A DNA stretch of 64,000 nt from Acrocarpospora macrocephala (lineage in GTDB: Bacteria; Actinomycetota; Actinomycetes; Streptosporangiales; Streptosporangiaceae). A model generated the notes under the pieces. The model made no database searches and had not been told where the DNA came from. It worked only from the letters and a program-made list of their open reading frames with translations. This document shows, one piece after another, positions 45,340 to 53,688 of this stretch. Each line of letters starts with the position of its first letter. The stretch's first letter is position 1. The translations under genes were made by a program, and so were the position numbers. Location: positions 1 through 64,000 of the forward strand of contig NZ_BLAE01000030.1 of the NCBI RefSeq assembly GCF_009687865.1, written 5' to 3'.

Positions 45340-45815
45340 GACGCCACCGGGCGGAATGACATGAACAGCGGCTCCACCATGGGCTTGGTCCGGTCCACCT
45401 GGCGCCGCACCAGTCGGTAAACCTCGTCCCTCAGATCCTGTACGGCGGGATCCGCCCCCTCGGCCTCGTCCAGCCATCGCATCACCGCCACGATCACGCC
45501 CCGCAACTGCTCGTTGCGCGCGGTCGCGTCCCCCGGCGGGTCGCCCGCCGCCCCCGCGACCAACTCCGCCAAGCTGTCCCATTCCCCGCCCAGGGCAGCG
45601 GCGCTGCCGCCGATCGCCGCGAGGACCGCCAGCATGTCGGCGCTGTCCTCGGCCAGCGCGTCCCCCTCTCCCGCCAGGCGCAGTTTCAGGTGCTGGAGCA
45701 GGAGATCCATCGCGGCGCCGGCATAGCGGGCCCAGCGGTCCTCGACATGGGGCAGCAAGGTCTCGTTGAGGGACAGCCGGAGGCTGTCCAGCAGGTCATC
45801 CGGTGACGGCCGCAC
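45336..45815 (-). CDS. DUF6285 domain protein, partner of the phosphotransferase
   Basis: A 159-residue all-helical protein (RPSPDDLLDSLRLSLNETLL, HVEDRWARYAGAAMDLL) of the small family that accompanies APH-like proteins in acyl-CoA clusters. GTG 45815 is preferred over TTG 45839 because the protein then starts at the conserved RPSxxDLL. No catalytic motif is seen; likely a subunit or regulator of the kinase, since the genes overlap by 4 bp. Confidence 0.7.
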   Translation of the reverse strand: MRPSPDDLLDSLRLSLNETLLPHVEDRWARYAGAAMDLLLQHLKLRLAGEGDALAEDSADMLAVLAAIGGSAAALGGEWDSLAELVAGAAGDPPGDATARNEQLRGVIVAVMRWLDEAEGADPAVQDLRDEVYRLVRRQVDRTKPMVEPLFMSFRPVAS

Positions 45816-45841
45816 AGACGCCTTCTCCCTCGTCCTCAAGA

Positions 45842-45859
45842 TGTGACGTGCAACGTAAA
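45842..45859. promoter_or_regulatory. Island operator, site B
   Basis: TGTGACGTGCAACGTAAA, between the minus-strand DUF6285 operon and the plus-strand DUF7064-type gene. Another half-site (TAACGTGAAA) lies at 45891. Confidence 0.6.
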
Positions 45860-45910
45860 ATTATGTCCGTTACAGTACCGCATAGCTATCTAACGTGAAA
45901 GGTCAGCACG

Positions 45911-46903
45911 ATGGGTATCGCACCGATCCTCGACCAAGACGAGTACATGCACGAACCCACCGACCACCCGCAGTTCAACGAGTCGGCCTACTACAACTTC
46001 GTGGACAACGACTCGGGCTTCGGGGTGCTCATCAGGATGGGCAACCGGGTCAACGAGGGGCACGCCGAGGTCACCGTGCTGCTCTACCTTCCCGGCGGCG
46101 GAGCGGCCATCCGATTCGACCGCGCGCCGATAAACGACAACGACAGGTTCAAGGCGGCCGGGCTGGCGTTCGAGGTCGTGGAGCCGCTGCGGAAGATCAA
46201 GGTCGTCTTCGACGGCACCGCGTACCTGCTGGACAAGGGCACCGCCCTGGAGAACCCCAAGCGGGCCTTCACGACCAGCCCCGTCGTCCCGATCGCGCTC
46301 GAGCTGCTCTACGACAACGTCGTCCCGGTGTACGGGCTCGGCGGGGGCTCCGGCATCCAGGGCGCGGAGGACAGCATCGCGGTCGGCCACTACCAGGGGC
46401 CCTGCGCCGTGCGGGGCTGGGTGGAGATCGACGGCCGGCATCGCCACATCAACGGCCTGGGCTTCCGCGACCACTCCTGGGGGCCGCGCATCTGGCAGGG
46501 TCCCCGGTTCTGGCGCTGGCTCTCCTGCATGGCCGACGAGCGCAACGGTTTCGTCGCCTGGGCGCAGCAGATCGGCGACACCCCCTCGCCCGGCAACGGC
46601 ATGGTCCTGCGCGACGGCGTGGTCGAGCTGGTCAACCGGGTCTCGGTGCAGAGCGAGTACGGCCCGGCCCCCTACTACGCGACCTCCACGCGAGTCTCTA
46701 TGTGGACCGAGTCGGGCGAGCACGTGGCGGCCTCCGGCACGATGTTCCACAACGTCCCCCTGCGCAACCGCCGCGACGGGGAGGTCGCCAGACTGGCCGA
46801 GTACCTGGTCGAGTTCGACTACCTGGGCACGACCGGCTACGGCGTCTGCGAGTTCCACGACCGCATGATCGAGGGCGTCCCCGCGGGGATGCACGTGGCA
46901 TGA
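45911..46903 (+). CDS. DUF7064/DUF7065 lipocalin-like protein
   Basis: A 330-residue beta-rich protein with FNESAYYNFVD near 22 and the signature GLGFRDHSWGPRIW near 185, typical of the DUF7064/7065 proteins related to AttH/CrtC-type folds. These occur in acyl-CoA and steroid catabolism clusters of actinobacteria. Members of the fold include hydratases, but no activity is established. ATG 45911 after AAGG. Its stop overlaps the next ATG. Confidence 0.72.
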   Translation: MGIAPILDQDEYMHEPTDHPQFNESAYYNFVDNDSGFGVLIRMGNRVNEGHAEVTVLLYLPGGGAAIRFDRAPINDNDRFKAAGLAFEVVEPLRKIKVVFDGTAYLLDKGTALENPKRAFTTSPVVPIALELLYDNVVPVYGLGGGSGIQGAEDSIAVGHYQGPCAVRGWVEIDGRHRHINGLGFRDHSWGPRIWQGPRFWRWLSCMADERNGFVAWAQQIGDTPSPGNGMVLRDGVVELVNRVSVQSEYGPAPYYATSTRVSMWTESGEHVAASGTMFHNVPLRNRRDGEVARLAEYLVEFDYLGTTGYGVCEFHDRMIEGVPAGMHVA

Positions 46904-47895
46904 AGGGGCTGCGCTTCGCCCGGCACGGCGGGCCCGAGGTGCTGGGCTGGGACGAGGTCCCGGTGCCGGAGCCCGGTACCGGCGAGCTGCTGATCGAGGT
47001 GCGCGCCTTCGCCGTGAACTGGGCCGACCTGCTGGAACGCGCGGGAAGATATCCGGGCGCGCCCGAACCGCCCTACGTCATGGGCCACGACCTCACCGGC
47101 GTCGTGGTGGCCAGGGGGCCAGGCGCCGAGGGCCCTCCGATCGGCACACGGGTCTTCGGGGTGATCTCCAAGGGCGGCGCGGCGGCCGAGTTCGTCACCG
47201 CGCCCGTGACCCAGGTCTACCCGGCGCCGGCGACGCTCAGCGACGCCCAGGCCGCCGGGGCCGCGGGCCCTTACCTCACCGCCGACGCCGCCATCCTCAC
47301 CATGGGCCGCCTGCGCAAGGGCGAGGACGTGCTGATCCACGCCGCGGCCGGCGCGTACGGCTCGGCCTGCCTGCAGCTGTGCCGGGCGTACGGCGCCGGA
47401 AGGATCATCGCCACCGCCGGTTCCGACGCCAAGGCGGAGCGGATCCGGCAGTGGGGCGCCGACGTGGCGGTCAACTACACCACGCGGGACTTCGCCGAGG
47501 TCGTCCGCGAGGTCACCGGCGGGCGCGGCGTGCCGCTGCTCCTGGAGTCCGTCGGCGGCGAGGTCCTCGACCGCAGCCTCGACTGCCTCTCCCCCGGCGG
47601 CCGCCTGGTCAGCGTGGGGGCCAGCAGCGGCCGGGGCAGCCAGCGGCTCCGGCTGCACACCCTGTTCGAGCTGGGCGTCTCGGTGTCCGGCTTCACCCTC
47701 GGCACCTGGCTGGCCCACAACCCGGAACTGGTACGCCCCTCCGTCGAGCGCGTCCTCCAGCAGTTCGAGAACGGCGGAGCCGCCCCCGTCGTCGCCCGGG
47801 TGTTCCCCGCGGCCGAGGTCGCCGCCGCCCACGAGTTCCTCGCCGCCCGCCGTTCGGTGGGCCGCACGGTCGTCACCGTTGCCGAAGCCCTCTGA
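46900..47895 (+). CDS. NADPH:quinone oxidoreductase-like MDR enzyme
   Basis: A 331-residue zinc-free medium-chain reductase: NWADLLERAGRYPGAPEPPY (about 40), VMGHDLTGVV, and the NADPH motif HAAAGAYGSACLQL (AAxGxxG, about 148). No zinc-ligand Cys is present. It probably reduces an enone or enoyl thioester of the pathway. ATG overlaps the preceding stop (ATGA). Confidence 0.9.
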   Translation: MKGLRFARHGGPEVLGWDEVPVPEPGTGELLIEVRAFAVNWADLLERAGRYPGAPEPPYVMGHDLTGVVVARGPGAEGPPIGTRVFGVISKGGAAAEFVTAPVTQVYPAPATLSDAQAAGAAGPYLTADAAILTMGRLRKGEDVLIHAAAGAYGSACLQLCRAYGAGRIIATAGSDAKAERIRQWGADVAVNYTTRDFAEVVREVTGGRGVPLLLESVGGEVLDRSLDCLSPGGRLVSVGASSGRGSQRLRLHTLFELGVSVSGFTLGTWLAHNPELVRPSVERVLQQFENGGAAPVVARVFPAAEVAAAHEFLAARRSVGRTVVTVAEAL

Positions 47896-47904
47896 CGCGT
47901 ATAG

Positions 47905-47922
47905 TTTACGTTGAACGTCAAA
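47905..47922. promoter_or_regulatory. Island operator, site C
   Basis: TTTACGTTGAACGTCAAA, palindromic at 16 of 18 positions. A -10-like TATAGT (47900-47905) overlaps its edge, so a bound protein would block transcription of the enoyl-CoA hydratase gene that starts 27 bp on. Confidence 0.75.
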
Positions 47923-47948
47923 AAGTAGAGATTGAGGAGCGGCCGCAG

Positions 47949-48737
47949 ATGGCGGACATGGAACGCGTGGACAGGGAGACCCTGTACGTCGAGAAGTACC
48001 CGTCGGACCGGTACGCGGTGGTCACCCTGCACCGGCCCGACGTGCTCAACGCCGGCAGCCCGGCCCTCTTCGGGGAGCTGGCCGACACCATCGCCTCGTT
48101 CGAGACCGACGACCAGGTCCGCGCCATCGTGCTGACCGGCAACGGCCGGGCCTTCTCGGCCGGCGCCGACCTGGGCGGCATGACCTTCGACAGCATGGGC
48201 GACTGCCGCAGGTTCATCCGGCTGGCCCACGCGCCGTTCGAGGCGATCGAGCGCCTGGGCAAGATCGTGATCGCCGCGGTCAACGGCTACGCCTTCGGCT
48301 TCGGCACCGAGATCGCCCTGGCCTGCGACCTGGTCCTGGCCTCGGAGAAGGCCCGCTTCGGCCTGCGCGAGATGAACCACGGCCTGGTCCCCGCGGTCAC
48401 CATCACCCGCGGCGTCGACATGATCGGCCGCCGCCGGGTGGCCTGGATGGCCTACACCTCCGACGACATCTCCGCCGAGGAGGCCAGGGAGCTCGGCTTC
48501 GTCAACAGGGTCGTCGCGCCCGAGTCGCTGGCGCAGGCCTACACCGAGCTGGCCGTGCGGATGGCCAAGCGGGCCCCGCTGGCCGTCGCCGCCACCAAGT
48601 GGGCCCTGAACAAGCAGGCCGGCGGCCACTACCGCGAGGGCGAGAACCTGATGCCCGCGATCTTCGCGTCGGCCGACGTGGCCGAGGGCCGCCGGGCGTT
48701 CGAGGAGCGCCGCGAGCCCGTCTTCCGCGGCGAATGA
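47949..48737 (+). CDS. Enoyl-CoA hydratase
   Basis: A 262-residue crotonase. Oxyanion-hole segments RAFSAGADLGGM (about 70) and NGYAFGFGTEIALACDLVLA (about 110). Both hydratase glutamates look present: Glu in FGTEIALACD and Glu in FGLREMNHGLVP. It adds water to an enoyl-CoA. ATG 47949 with GAGGAG 9 nt upstream. Same transcript as the SDR that follows. Confidence 0.9.
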   Translation: MADMERVDRETLYVEKYPSDRYAVVTLHRPDVLNAGSPALFGELADTIASFETDDQVRAIVLTGNGRAFSAGADLGGMTFDSMGDCRRFIRLAHAPFEAIERLGKIVIAAVNGYAFGFGTEIALACDLVLASEKARFGLREMNHGLVPAVTITRGVDMIGRRRVAWMAYTSDDISAEEARELGFVNRVVAPESLAQAYTELAVRMAKRAPLAVAATKWALNKQAGGHYREGENLMPAIFASADVAEGRRAFEERREPVFRGE

Positions 48738-48763
48738 CCCAAGCGAGAGAGGAGAGAACCGCG

Positions 48764-49540
48764 ATGAGCGTGCTGGACCAGTTCAGACTCGACGGCAAGG
48801 TGGCCATCGTCACCGGCGCCTCCTCCGGGCTCGGCGTCGGTTTCGCCGAGGCGCTCGCCGACGCGGGGGCCGACGTGGTCCTGGGGGCGCGGCGGGTGGA
48901 CCGCCTGCACGAGGTCAAGGGCAAGATCACCGCGGCCGGGCGCCGGTGCGTGGCCGTCCGGACCGACGTCTCCCAGGTGGCGGACTGCGAGGCCCTGGTG
49001 GCGGCCGCGGTCGAGCAGCTCGGCGACGTGCACATCCTGGTCAACAACGCCGGGGTCGGCCACGCCGCTCCGGCCCACAAGGAGAAACCGGAGGACTTCG
49101 CCCGGGTCGTGGGCGTCAACCTGGTCGGCGCGTACTACATGGCCCAGGCCTTCGGCCGCGCCTGCATCAAGGCGAAGCACGGCGGCTCGGTGGTCAACAT
49201 CTCCTCGGCGCTGGGCATCAGCGGCGGCGACATCCCCCAGGTGGCCTACTCCTCCTCCAAGGCGGGCATGAACGGCATGACCCGCGACCTGGCCATGCAG
49301 TGGTCGGCCAGGTACGGCATCCGCGTCAACTCCCTGGCCCCGAGCTTCTTCTCCTCCGAACTGACCGATCCGCTGCTGGCGTCCGAGGTGGGCGTGGGCA
49401 AGGTACTGGCGCGCACTCCCCTGGGCCGCATCGGGGAGACGCACGAGCTCTACGGGGCGCTGCTGCTGCTGGCCTCCGACGCCGGGTCGTACATCACGGG
49501 CGTCACGCTGCCGGTCGACGGCGGCTGGAGCCTCCACTAG
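48764..49540 (+). CDS. SDR family oxidoreductase
   Basis: A 258-residue classical SDR: TGASSGLG (17-24), NNAGVG (about 92), Ser in NISSALG, YSSSKAG (Tyr-x-x-x-Lys about 158), PVDGGWSLH end. ATG 48764 with GAGAGGAGAG. Very similar to the SDR at 59501 (both begin MSVLDxFRLDGKVAI), so the island holds two paralogues. Likely a 3-hydroxyacyl-CoA dehydrogenase step. Confidence 0.92.
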   Translation: MSVLDQFRLDGKVAIVTGASSGLGVGFAEALADAGADVVLGARRVDRLHEVKGKITAAGRRCVAVRTDVSQVADCEALVAAAVEQLGDVHILVNNAGVGHAAPAHKEKPEDFARVVGVNLVGAYYMAQAFGRACIKAKHGGSVVNISSALGISGGDIPQVAYSSSKAGMNGMTRDLAMQWSARYGIRVNSLAPSFFSSELTDPLLASEVGVGKVLARTPLGRIGETHELYGALLLLASDAGSYITGVTLPVDGGWSLH

Positions 49541-49639
49541 AGCGGCGCACCTGCGCGGGAGGGGCGTTCGATGGCCCTCCCGCGTACAGCCATGACCTCG
49601 TTCTTTGCCGTGTATCAGTCGTGTTACGGCCTTGTTTCC

Positions 49640-49655
49640 TTCCGTTCAACGTGAA
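49640..49655. promoter_or_regulatory. Island operator, site D
   Basis: TTCCGTTCAACGTGAA, 55 bp before the start of the ABC binding-protein gene. The core CGTTCAACG is shared with sites E, F1, G and H. Confidence 0.7.
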
Positions 49656-49709
49656 AAACTCACCCGGCAATGGAGGCCCGCGCGGAGGCCTTGCTCATGG
49701 AGGTTCGCA

Positions 49710-50747
49710 GTGCGCAATACAACCCAGATTCGCATCGCTCTCGCCTCGACCGCCCTGCTGGTCGCCGTCGCCACCGCCTGCGGTGGTGACTCGGGCGAAT
49801 CGCCCACGGCTCAGGGCGGCGGGGGCGCTGAAACCGTCCGCGTCATGATGTACCCGGCGCAGTCCTACCGCCTGCCGGTGATGATCGCGCAGCAGCAGGG
49901 CCTGTTCGAGAAGCGGGGGATCACGCTCGACGTCGCCGAGCAGCCGGCCAACCTGCAGGGCATGCAGGGCCTGAGCGCCACCAAGTCCGACATCGGCATC
50001 GTCACCGTCGGCACGCTCGGCCAGGGCTGGCAGGCCGGATCCAAGGGCGCCTTCTTCTGCGGCGGCATCAAGGTCCTGCAGACGACGCTGATGGCCCCGG
50101 TGGGCAGCACGCTGCCCTCCACCCAGGACGGCGCCACCTGGCAGGAGGTGCTCAAGTCCCTGGCGGGCAAGAAGATCGGCATCCAGACCCCGATCGGGTC
50201 CGGGCTCCAGCTGATCTTCGCGGCCGCGCTCAAGGAGGCGGGCGTCACCGACGTCACCTACGTCAACCTCGGCGGCGGCAGCAGCGCCGCCATCGCGGCG
50301 CTCGGCAACGGCAGCGTCGACGTCGCCCAGTTCAACCCGACGGGCACCCAGTTCATCCTCAACGCCAAGACCGGCAAGCCGTTGCTGTACATGCCCGAGG
50401 GCCCCGCCGCCTACAAGGACTACTACGGCAGCGCCTGGGTGGGCACCGGCGACTTCCTCCAGCAGCGGCCCGCCGCCGCCAAGGCGTTCTGCGAGGCCGT
50501 GACGGAGGCGCTGCGGTTCGTCGCCGAGCCCGCCAACCGCCAGACCGCGCTGGACACGCTGGTGAAGGACACCGGCGTCGAAGCCCCGGTCGCCGAGCTG
50601 GTCCTGGACCAGACCTACGGCGACTTCTCCACCGAACTCGACAAGGCCAGGCTCACAGCCACCTTCGACGCCTACGTCGGCCTGGGCATCCTCAAGGCCG
50701 ATCCGAAGCCGACGTACGAGTCGCTGGTGGTCATCCCGCAAGGCTGA
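49710..50747 (+). CDS. ABC transporter substrate-binding lipoprotein (NMT1/SsuA type)
   Basis: A 345-residue binding protein. Signal peptide with lipobox VATAC (Cys about 24), then VRVMMYPAQSYRLPVMIAQQ and GLFEKRGITLDVAEQPANLQ, typical of the taurine/nitrate/thiamine-precursor binding family. GTG 49710 has GGAGGT 5 nt upstream. It works with the ATPase and permease at 51148-52868; operator D in front places it in the island regulon. The ligand is probably the carboxylic acid fed to the pathway. Confidence 0.88.
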   Translation: MRNTTQIRIALASTALLVAVATACGGDSGESPTAQGGGGAETVRVMMYPAQSYRLPVMIAQQQGLFEKRGITLDVAEQPANLQGMQGLSATKSDIGIVTVGTLGQGWQAGSKGAFFCGGIKVLQTTLMAPVGSTLPSTQDGATWQEVLKSLAGKKIGIQTPIGSGLQLIFAAALKEAGVTDVTYVNLGGGSSAAIAALGNGSVDVAQFNPTGTQFILNAKTGKPLLYMPEGPAAYKDYYGSAWVGTGDFLQQRPAAAKAFCEAVTEALRFVAEPANRQTALDTLVKDTGVEAPVAELVLDQTYGDFSTELDKARLTATFDAYVGLGILKADPKPTYESLVVIPQG

Positions 50748-50753
50748 CGGAAC

Positions 50754-50786
50754 GGCGCGGCGGCGGGCCGTGTCCGCCGCCGTGCC
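50754..50786 (+). terminator. GC hairpin after the binding-protein gene
   Basis: GGCGCGGCGGCGG (50754-50766) pairs with CCGCCGCCGTGCC (50774-50786), one G.T, 7-nt loop, starting 7 bp past the stop. Confidence 0.65.
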
Positions 50787-50810
50787 AGAGCGAGGGAGAG
50801 GACGCGGGAG

Positions 50811-50980
50811 ATGAGCGCCGAACGGCTGTCCGTCCAAGACCGATTCGACATCGCCGACCTGCTGGCCAGGCGCCCGACGGCTGGCGTATCGCCGAGCGCG
50901 ACCTGACCCACACCTGGACGCGGGGCAACCTGGCTGTGCTCGCCTCGAACCATAGGTTCGTAGACCAGGGTGACCTTTAA
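50811..50980 (+). pseudogene. Deleted SnoaL-like (NTF2 fold) gene
   Basis: ATG 50811, with GGGAG just upstream, begins MSAERLSVQDRFDIADLLAR, the usual N-terminus of SnoaL-like proteins. After a deletion the frame shifts and resumes DGWRIAERDLTHTWTRGNLA, their usual C-terminus, to TAA 50980. About 80 central residues are lost. It sits between the binding protein and the ABC ATPase, so a pathway enzyme was probably discarded here. The gap 50748-51147 holds otherwise only a terminator and operator E. Confidence 0.7.
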
Positions 50981-51056
50981 CTGCCAATATCCCCGATATG
51001 GGACGAGCAGCACCATCGCATGTTAACGGGCGATTACGCGTTCCATGCTTGCCATC

Positions 51057-51073
51057 TTGCGTTCAACGTGAGA
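51057..51073. promoter_or_regulatory. Island operator, site E
   Basis: TTGCGTTCAACGTGAGA, upstream of the ABC ATPase gene; a -10-like TATAGC follows at 51082-51087, so the site covers the -35 region. Confidence 0.7.
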
Positions 51074-51147
51074 TTTTTCTGTATAGCTACCGCGAGAGAC
51101 GCCGGGACCTCTGACTGACTTGTGCAGGTACCGAGGGAGATGGAACG

Positions 51148-52044
51148 TTGGCAACCAGAACCGAGAACGGACCGGCCGCAACGGCCGAGCCCTCCGCCCC
51201 ATCTCCGCTGATCTCGTTCAAAGACGTCCACCAGGTGTTCCGGCTCCAGAGCGCCAAGGACGAGAACGGCGCCGGCGGGACCCGTGACCTCGTGGCCCTC
51301 CAGGGCATCGACGTGGAGATCCATTCCGGGCAGTTCGTCGCCCTGGTCGGCGCGAGCGGCTGCGGCAAGACCACGATGCTCAACATGCTGGCTGGACTCG
51401 TGCACCCCACCAGCGGCGAGGTCGTCCTCGACGGCACGGCACCCGAGCTGCCCAACATGGACATCGGCTACATGTTCGCCAGAGACGCCCTGCTCCCGTG
51501 GCGTACGGCGCGCAAGAACGTGGAGCTGCCGCTGGAGACGCGCGGCTGGAACCGCCGGGAGCGCCAGGACCGGGCCCGCGAGATGCTGGAGCTGGTCGGC
51601 CTGAAGGGCCGCGAGTCGCAGTACCGGCTGCAGCTGTCCCAGGGCATGCGCCAGCGGGTGGCGCTGGCGCGCACGCTGGCCGCCGACCCCTCGCTCCTGC
51701 TGATGGACGAGCCCTTCGCCGCCCTGGACGCCCGCACCAAGCTCACCCTGCAGGCCGAGTTCCTGCGCATCTGGGAGCAGCACCAGGGCGGCGACCGCCG
51801 CAAGACGGTCGTCTTCGTCACCCACGACCTCCAGGAGGCCGTGCTGCTGGCCGACCGCGTCATCGTGATGCTGCCGCACCCGGGCAGGATCGCCGAGGAC
51901 CGGGTCATCGACCTGCCGCGCCCCCGCGCCGAGGACCTGGGCGAGATCCAGTTCACCGACGAGTTCCAGCGCATCACCCACGACCTCTTCGAGCGCCTCG
52001 AAGGCGCCATCGGATCGCGCGCTGAGGGGCGGGCACCTCGATGA
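51148..52044 (+). CDS. ABC transporter ATPase (SsuB/TauB type)
   Basis: A 298-residue ATPase: Walker A GASGCGKTT (about 67), signature LSQGMRQRVALART (about 165), Walker B LLLMDEPFAALD (about 187), H-loop FVTHDLQEAV. TTG 51148 is accepted because it follows GAGGGAG and no better in-frame start is seen. Overlaps the permease gene by 4 bp. Confidence 0.92.
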   Translation: MATRTENGPAATAEPSAPSPLISFKDVHQVFRLQSAKDENGAGGTRDLVALQGIDVEIHSGQFVALVGASGCGKTTMLNMLAGLVHPTSGEVVLDGTAPELPNMDIGYMFARDALLPWRTARKNVELPLETRGWNRRERQDRAREMLELVGLKGRESQYRLQLSQGMRQRVALARTLAADPSLLLMDEPFAALDARTKLTLQAEFLRIWEQHQGGDRRKTVVFVTHDLQEAVLLADRVIVMLPHPGRIAEDRVIDLPRPRAEDLGEIQFTDEFQRITHDLFERLEGAIGSRAEGRAPR

Positions 52045-52868
52045 CCATCAGCACCATGCGACCGGCCCCGGCCGCCACGCCTGCGGGGAATATCGCGCGG
52101 CCCCGCGCCTGGCAGTCCAGGACGTTCATCAACGCCGCGCGCGTCCTGATCTGCGTGGCCTTCCTGGCCCTGTGGGAGATCGCCTCCCGGCAGGGCTGGG
52201 TGGAGGAGACCCTGTTCGGGCGGCCCAGCGGCGTCTGGACCTCGATGCTGGAGTACCTGCCCTCGGAGCGCAGCCTGGAGTCGCTGCGGGCCACCGGCGC
52301 GGCCGTCGGGGTGTCTTTCGTCATCGGCTCGATCTCCGGCACCCTCGCCGGGCTGATCCTGGGCCTGAGCCCCACCCTGAACTCGATCTTCGGGCCGTTC
52401 CTTGCCCCGATCAACAGCGTGCCCCGCATCGCGCTGGCCCCGCTGTTCATCGCCTGGTTCGGGCTGACCATGACGGCCAAGGTGGTCCTGGCCGTCAGCA
52501 TCGTCTTCTTCATCCTGACCGAGAACGCCCGCTCGGCCGTGCGGTCGGTGGACGCGGACCTGATGACCATGGCCCGCGTGGTCGGCCTGAAGCGCGCCTC
52601 GCTCCTGCTGAAGGTGGTGCTCCCCTCGGCGGTGCCCACGATGTTCGCCGGCCTGCGGCTGACCTTCGTCTACGCCCTGCTCGGCGTGGTGGCCTCGGAG
52701 ATGGTCGCCGCCACCGGCGGTCTCGGCCAGGACATCGTGCTGTACTCCTCCTCCTACCAGATCAACACGGTCTTCGCGATCCTGGTGGAGCTGATGGCCG
52801 TCGCCATCGTCATGAACTGGCTCTTCAACGCCGCCGAGCGCCGCCTGCTGGTGTGGCAGGTCAGCTGA
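52041..52868 (+). CDS. ABC transporter permease (SsuC/TauC type)
   Basis: A 275-residue permease with six hydrophobic helices; the coupling region is RSVDADLMTMARVVGLKRAS and LLKVVLPSAVPTMFAGLR. ATG 52041 overlaps the ATPase stop. It overlaps by 8 bp the convergent SDR gene. Confidence 0.92.
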   Translation: MTISTMRPAPAATPAGNIARPRAWQSRTFINAARVLICVAFLALWEIASRQGWVEETLFGRPSGVWTSMLEYLPSERSLESLRATGAAVGVSFVIGSISGTLAGLILGLSPTLNSIFGPFLAPINSVPRIALAPLFIAWFGLTMTAKVVLAVSIVFFILTENARSAVRSVDADLMTMARVVGLKRASLLLKVVLPSAVPTMFAGLRLTFVYALLGVVASEMVAATGGLGQDIVLYSSSYQINTVFAILVELMAVAIVMNWLFNAAERRLLVWQVS

Positions 52869-53676
52869 CCCGGCCGGGCAGCTCGTCGAGGAACTCGTAC
52901 AGGCCCTTGGACAGATGGTGGCCGCCGTCGATGGTGAGCACCTCGCCGACCACGTAGGAGGCGTCGTCGGACAGGAGGTAGGCGGTCGCCCGTGCCGTCT
53001 CCTCGGCTCTCAGCAGGCGACCGGCCGGGATGGCCTCGATCAGGCGGCGGCGCACCCGCGGGTCGCCCGCCAGGAAGTCGGTGCCGCCCACCGGCATCCA
53101 TCCTGGAGCCACCGCGTTCACGCGCACCCCCCGCCCGGCCCACTCCGCGCCCAGGGTGCGGGTCATGGCCAGGACGCCGCCCTTGGCCGAGGCGTTGTGC
53201 ACGATGCCGGGCGCGCCCATCCAGGCGTAGGGGGTCAGCACGTTGACCACCGCTCCCCCTCGACCGGCTCGCAGCCAGCGGCCGGCCACCTCGGCGGTAC
53301 AGTGCCAGGTGCCGTTGAGGACGATCTTGATGACCGAGTCGAAGCCGTTGGGGGTCAGCTCCTCCGCCTTGACGGGGAACAGGCCGGAGGCGTTGTTGAC
53401 CAGCCCGTCCACCGCGCCGAGAAGCTCGGTGGCCCGGTCGGCCATGGCCGCCACCGAGGCGGGGTCGCGGACGTCCACGGTGACCGCGAACGCCCGGCCG
53501 TCGCCCAGCTCGGCACCGATCGCCTCGGCCACCTGGCCGAGAGTCTCCTCGGTGCGCCCGCAGACCACCACCCGGGCGCCGAGACGGCACAGCTCCGCCG
53601 CCATGGCCGAGCCGAGCCCGCCGCCGCCCCCGGTGACGATGATCCCCTTGCCGTCCACTCCGGACAGAGTTGCCAC
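52861..53676 (-). CDS. SDR, 2,4-dienoyl-CoA reductase-like
   Basis: A 271-residue SDR: TGGGGGLG (15-22), NNASGLF (about 96) and WMGAPGIVHNASAKGG, where the usual catalytic Tyr is replaced (HNASAK keeps the Lys). This is the pattern of the FadH/DECR dienoyl-CoA reductases. GTG 53676 after AGGAAAGGGG. Last gene of the MeaB/mutase operon; it could reduce an unsaturated acyl-CoA before or after the rearrangement. Confidence 0.85.
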   Translation of the reverse strand: MATLSGVDGKGIIVTGGGGGLGSAMAAELCRLGARVVVCGRTEETLGQVAEAIGAELGDGRAFAVTVDVRDPASVAAMADRATELLGAVDGLVNNASGLFPVKAEELTPNGFDSVIKIVLNGTWHCTAEVAGRWLRAGRGGAVVNVLTPYAWMGAPGIVHNASAKGGVLAMTRTLGAEWAGRGVRVNAVAPGWMPVGGTDFLAGDPRVRRRLIEAIPAGRLLRAEETARATAYLLSDDASYVVGEVLTIDGGHHLSKGLYEFLDELPGRVS

Positions 53677-53688
53677 AATGCCCCTTTC

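Noticed and set aside
51021-51045. Extra half-sites (GTTAACGG, TTACGCG) near operator E, and TAACGTGA at 41993 and 45891
   Set aside because: They lack a paired second half at the right spacing, so they were not counted as operators.
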